A DNA stretch of 64,000 nt from DASQPR01 sp963797675 (GTDB lineage Bacteria; Actinomycetota; Actinomycetes; Mycobacteriales; Micromonosporaceae). This document shows, piece by piece, positions 60,289-64,000 of this stretch (positions within the stretch are counted from its first letter, which is position 1; the number at the start of each line of letters is the position of its first letter). The stretch covers positions 698,346-762,345 of the forward strand of contig CAWCQQ010000007.1 in NCBI GenBank assembly GCA_963797675.1. The letters run 5' to 3'. Below the pieces are notes generated by a model that made no database searches, was not told where the DNA came from, and saw only the letters and a list, made by a program, of their open reading frames with translations. The position numbers and the translations under genes were made by a program.

Positions 60289-60924
60289 GTGGTCGGACTC
60301 ACAGTCTCACCGGTCGAAGAAGAACTTCGCGATCTGATCCCTGCGCAACGCCGCCCCGATGGCGTCTTTGTCGGCGAACGTTTCCCCAGCCTCCTGATCG
60401 CGACGCCGCGCCTGCTGGTCCGGCCGCTGACCGTCGCCGATGCAGCGCCGGTCGATGAGATCTTCCACGACCGGCTGACTCGGCGCTGGCTGCCGTTCCC
60501 GCCCGACTTCGGTCCGATCGACGGCCGGTCGTGGTGCACCGAGATGGCGAGCGAACGGCGTGCGCTCGGAGCAGGTGACCACTACGGCGTGGTCCGGCGC
60601 GACGACGAGCAGCTGGTCGGGTGCGTCTGGACGAAGCGTACGGACTGGCCGGCTCGATCGACCGAGGTGTCGTTCGCGTTCGCACCCGAGGCGCGTGGGT
60701 TCGGATTCGCCGCCGAGGCGATCGACGGGCTCGCCATCGAGTTGATCATGCGGCACGACTTCCACCGGATCGAGATGCGCGTGGCGGCCGGCAACGTGGC
60801 CTCGAAGCGGGTCGCGGAAAAGGCCGGCTTCGCGTACGAGGGGCTCCTCCGCGATGCCGGCCATGTCCACAGCGGTCGGGTCGATCTTCAGATCTGGTCG
60901 CTGGTCGCCGCCGACCTGAAGTAG
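60289..60924 (+). CDS. GNAT family N-acetyltransferase (RimJ/RimL-like)
   Basis: This 211-residue acetyltransferase begins with about 35 variable residues and then LLIATPRLLVRPLTVADAAP, the usual start of RimJ/RimL-type domains. The acetyl-CoA site is in EVSFAFAPEARGFGFAAEAI, and the end strand RIEMRVAAGNVASKRVAEKA with GFAYEGLLRDA is typical for N-terminal or small-molecule acetylation. The start (GTG 60289) is chosen by the coding frame; no strong ribosome binding site is visible. The substrate is unknown. Confidence 0.87.
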   Translation: MVGLTVSPVEEELRDLIPAQRRPDGVFVGERFPSLLIATPRLLVRPLTVADAAPVDEIFHDRLTRRWLPFPPDFGPIDGRSWCTEMASERRALGAGDHYGVVRRDDEQLVGCVWTKRTDWPARSTEVSFAFAPEARGFGFAAEAIDGLAIELIMRHDFHRIEMRVAAGNVASKRVAEKAGFAYEGLLRDAGHVHSGRVDLQIWSLVAADLK

Positions 60925-60937
60925 TGGACCCGAGCAG

Positions 60938-63152
60938 TTACTTGTAGGCGATCGCGCCCGGCGGGAACGTCAACGCATGCGGGTGCGCCGCTCCGAGCAT
61001 GGCGCTCGACGGTGGCGTGAAGTACTCCACCGGCATCCCCTTCACGGCGTTGTGCATCGTCCGCCCGACTGTGGCCATCGGCTTCGGGTGCTGGCCGGAG
61101 CCGGCGATGTCGTTCGCGCTGTCCGGGTCGGCGACGAAGCACGATGCCGCGAGCTGGGGCGTGAACGCCGAGAACCAGGCGGTGCGGTTCTGGTCGGTCG
61201 TACCGGTCTTGCCGGCGATCGGGCGCCCGACCACGCCGTAGATCTGGCTCGCCGTACCGGCACCGCCGCAGCTGCCGCGGGCCGCACCGTATCCGGTCGG
61301 GCAGCGTGCCGCGTCGGTCGCCGCACGGGCGACGTCCTGCGAGAACACCCGGTGGCACCGAGGCGCCGCGACCTCGACCTGCTTGCCGTTCGATGTCATC
61401 ATCGCGGGCTGGCCGTCCGGTGCGGTGATCGACGAGACCGGCAGCGGCTCGCAGTAGACGCCCTGGTTCGCGATCGTGGCGAAGACGTTCGCGATGTCGA
61501 GCGGTGTGGTGTCGGCGACGCCGAGCGTGAACGCACCCCAGCCGTTGCGGTGCGACGGCGAGGCCAGCAGCTGGTCGATCGGCGTACGGAACTTGATACC
61601 CAGGTGCTGCGCCATCTGGACCGCGTTGCCGGCGCCGATCTTCTCCTCCACCTGGACCCAGTACGTGTTGACCGACTTGCCGAAGCCGGACCACATGTTC
61701 TGGACGCCGGTGTCGCCGCCGCCCGCGTTGCCCGGACACCAGTGCCCGTTGTCGCAGGAGGACGGTCCGAATCCGGTCGAGATAATGGGTCCGGAGCTTG
61801 GGCGGCGCGTAGTACGACATGTTCAGCGTGTAGCCCATGTCGAGCGCGGCCAGCATCGTGAAGATCTTGAACGTCGATCCGGCCTGGTAGCCGGGCAGAT
61901 CGCCGCCGCCGTCGATCGGTGCCACGGTATTCGGATAGTTGCCCTTGATGCCCTTGCTCTTCTTGTACGCATCACTGTTCGGCAGGTTGTGCGATTGGTC
62001 CAGCGAGTACGTTCGGTTCACCGCCATCGCCTTGACGCGGCCGGTGCCCGGTTGGATCAGGACTTCGCCGACCGCGTATCTGCTGTTTTGCTTCTCGTTC
62101 GCGAGGACGGCGCTCTGTGCGTCCTCCTGGATCTTCGGGTCGATCGACGTGACGATCTTCCATCCGCCCTGCTCGAGCGAGTCGAGGCGATCCGAGACGG
62201 TCTTGCCGAAGGCGGGTTGGGCGAGCCACCACGTCTTGAACATGTCGCAGAAGAATCCCCAGTCGTTGTGCGCCTGCGGGATCGACACGCAGTCGTTCGG
62301 TGGCGTCGACAGCTTCAGTTTGATCGGCTGGGCCTCGTCGGCCTTCGCCACCTCTGGCGAGATGTAGCCGAGGCCGGCCATCCGTTCGATCACGTAGTTG
62401 CGACGCTCGAGCGCCGCGGCCTTGTCCGAGCCGGTCGGGTCGTACGTCGTCGGTGCCTGCACGATGCCCGCGATCATCGCGGCCTGCGGCAGCGTCAGCT
62501 TGTCCGGAGTGGTGGAGAAGTAGATGTCGGCGGCCGCGTTGATGCCGTACGCGCGGTGACCGAAGTACGCGACGTTGAGGTAGCCCTCGAGGATCTGCGT
62601 CTTCGTCATCTTGTGTTCGAGTTCGAGCGCGAGCTTCATCTCCCGGATCTTGCGGGTGTTGGTCTGCTCGGTCGCCTCCAGCGCCGCCTCGGGCGTATCG
62701 GCACCGTCGCGCAGCGCGTTCCGGACGTACTGCATCGTCAGCGTCGACGCACCCTGCGACACCTGGCCGGCCTGGTCGTTCGCGACGAAGGCGCGGGCGA
62801 CGCCGCGGAGGTCGACGCCGTTGTGGTCATAGAACCGGCTGTCTTCGGACGCGACGATCGCCTCCTGGATATAGGGCGACATCTTCGTGATCGGGGTATA
62901 CGTCCGGTCTTCCTGGTAGAACTCGGTCAGCAATGTCTTGCCATCACTGGCATAGACGTAGGTCGTCTGCGCGAGCGGCGGGATGATCAGGTCGCTGGGC
63001 AGCGCGTCGACCGCGTTCGCGCCGGCCTTGGCGGAGAGCCCGCCGACCGCGGCGAACGGATAGCTGGCGGCAGCGACGACGACGCCGGCGATGAGGCCGG
63101 CGCGGATGAGTGGGACGATGCGGGTGCTGGCGGAGAGTGCGCGCTTAATCAC
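60938..63152 (-). CDS. Class A penicillin-binding protein (glycosyltransferase-transpeptidase; one frame break)
   Basis: This bifunctional peptidoglycan synthase is of the PonA2/PBP1 type. One N-terminal transmembrane anchor is followed by a GT51 glycosyltransferase (IVASEDSRFYDHNGVDLRGV with catalytic Glu near residue 101; QGASTLTMQYVRN) and a transpeptidase domain with the SxxK motif GSTFK near residue 424, SxN in GKSVNTYWVQ and KTG in AGKTGTTDQNRTAWF. The frame breaks near 61790 (KLRT to IISTGFGPSS), repaired by deleting one C of ACCC. Total is about 740 residues. I prefer the GTG at 63152; a TTG at 63170 is possible. No PASTA domain is seen. Confidence 0.92.
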
Positions 63153-63303
63153 TTCACTAAGGTAGGACAAAGTCGTGAATTAACGTGATTCGAAGCGCCC
63201 AACCCACAGGAAAAAGAAGAGTTCCATAGGAAGCTCGGTAGCCCGCAACCTCGCGTCGAGGTCGCTGCCGAGCGGTTGACCAGAGGGCGGCAGTATCAAC
63301 ACC

Positions 63304-64000
63304 ATGAAACGGTACGGATCGGCTGAACCGCTCGATTTTCACGGAGATTCCGAGTTGTCGGGCGAACTCGTCGATCTGGCCGTTAACGTTAGGTCCGCGC
63401 CCGCGCCGGATTGGCTCGCCGCGCCGATCGCCGCCACGTTGTCGGACTTATCGCGATATCCGGATCAGCGCCGAGCGCGCGCAGCCATCGCGGATCGCCA
63501 TCGCCGTTCCCCGGACGAGGTGCTGCTGACCGCCGGTGCCGCCCAGGCATTCACCCTGATCGCGCACGCACTCACGCCCCGCTGCCCGGTCGTGATCCAC
63601 CCGCAGTTCACCGAGCCCGAGGCCGCGATGACCGCGGCCGGTCACGTGGTACGGCGGCACATCCTCGACGCCGGCAACGGTTTCCGGTTGGATCCCGCCG
63701 CCGTACCGGACGTCGCCGACATGGTCATTGTCGGCAATCCGACGAACCCCACGTCCGTGCTGCATCCCGCGTCGGCCATCGCGAGCCTGGCCCGGCGGGG
63801 CCGGACGCTCATCGTCGACGAGGCGTTCGCGGACACGATTCCGGGCGAGCCCGAGTCGCTGTCGCAGCGACCGGACATCGACGGGCTGGTCGTGATCCGC
63901 AGCCTGACCAAGACCTGGGGCCTGGCCGGACTGCGCATCGGTTACGTGCTCGCAGCTCCCGACATGATCGCCGCGCTGGCCGTCCATCAGCCACTCTGGC
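63304..64000 (+). CDS. cobC: CobC-like class I/II PLP aminotransferase (partial, runs off the window)
   Basis: The visible 232 residues (start ATG 63304) belong to the histidinol-phosphate-aminotransferase / L-threonine-phosphate decarboxylase group; in mycobacteria the Rv2231c gene of this type is called cobC. Motifs: LAVNVRSAPAPDWL, VLLTAGAAQAFTLIAHAL, MVIVGNPTNPTSV, LIVDEAFADTIPGEPESL and the PLP lysine in SLTKTWGLAGLRIGY (Lys near residue 203). It probably makes aminopropanol phosphate for the cobalamin side arm, the substrate partner of CobD. It is divergent from the penicillin-binding protein gene. It continues past 64000. Confidence 0.85.
   Translation, partial: MKRYGSAEPLDFHGDSELSGELVDLAVNVRSAPAPDWLAAPIAATLSDLSRYPDQRRARAAIADRHRRSPDEVLLTAGAAQAFTLIAHALTPRCPVVIHPQFTEPEAAMTAAGHVVRRHILDAGNGFRLDPAAVPDVADMVIVGNPTNPTSVLHPASAIASLARRGRTLIVDEAFADTIPGEPESLSQRPDIDGLVVIRSLTKTWGLAGLRIGYVLAAPDMIAALAVHQPLW

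Overview
This is chromosomal DNA of a high-GC actinobacterium (class Actinomycetes). The signs are consistently GC-rich codons, GTG/TTG starts, tRNA genes without an encoded CCA, and several lineage markers: a LysX-type lysyl-phosphatidylglycerol synthase fused to lysyl-tRNA synthetase, a SARP/AfsR regulator, c-di-AMP riboswitches in front of NlpC/P60 hydrolases, a GOLPH3 (GPP34) homologue, an FHA-ABC half-transporter and a GAACN4GTTC SOS box. I cannot name the genus. Most of the window is ordinary chromosome; no prophage, insertion sequence or CRISPR array is visible.

Layout. 0-11.5 kb: the end of a MurR/RpiR regulator, an anchored secreted protein, a MOSC protein, tRNA-Leu, Bcp peroxiredoxin, a membrane-anchored DsbA-like protein, a CopC-CopD fusion, LysX and an Ala/Ser/Val-repeat membrane protein. 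11.5-17.3 kb: a SARP regulator with matching 11-bp-spaced direct repeats on both sides, a lipoprotein and a secreted C39-like protein. 17.6-22.7 kb: pirin, a SpoU-type RNA methyltransferase, an NADP oxidoreductase, a GH3 glycosidase and a LexA-box-controlled 67-aa protein. 22.8-25.9 kb: an arginine-modifying enzyme overlapping ornithine aminotransferase, then riboswitch-controlled NlpC/P60 number 1. 26.8-32.4 kb: a group 2-type sigma factor, a DUF1003 protein, modABC and riboswitch-controlled NlpC/P60 number 2. 32.6-42.1 kb: GPP34, FHA-ABC transporter, PAP2 phosphatase, AAA ATPase, a PadR plus permease-prefix membrane pair, and a divergent TetR/oxidoreductase pair with a clear operator. 42.1-44.8 kb: tRNA-Arg(UCU) followed by a compact three-gene cassette (membrane helix-hairpin-helix protein, Cys-rich micro-protein, 547-aa coiled-coil protein) of unknown function, my best candidate for something undescribed. 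44.9-51.5 kb: a cation/proton antiporter with a membrane partner, a YjbR protein, an M20 amidohydrolase, two heavily frame-broken convergent genes and an SSB paralogue. 51.8-64 kb: cobD-cobQ, an M48 protease, a dipeptidase, a DUF222-like fragment, ATP-dependent DNA ligase, SURF1, a GNAT protein, a class A penicillin-binding protein and a CobC-like aminotransferase running off the end.

A technical point colours the annotation. About fourteen otherwise normal genes are frame-broken, and nearly every break is explained by one extra base (a +1 step), often next to a short homopolymer. Breaks are densest between 48.3 and 54.1 kb. Correcting them restores full-length family-typical proteins, so I treat them as insertion-type sequence errors rather than real pseudogenes. 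Coordinates for those genes span the whole restored gene.
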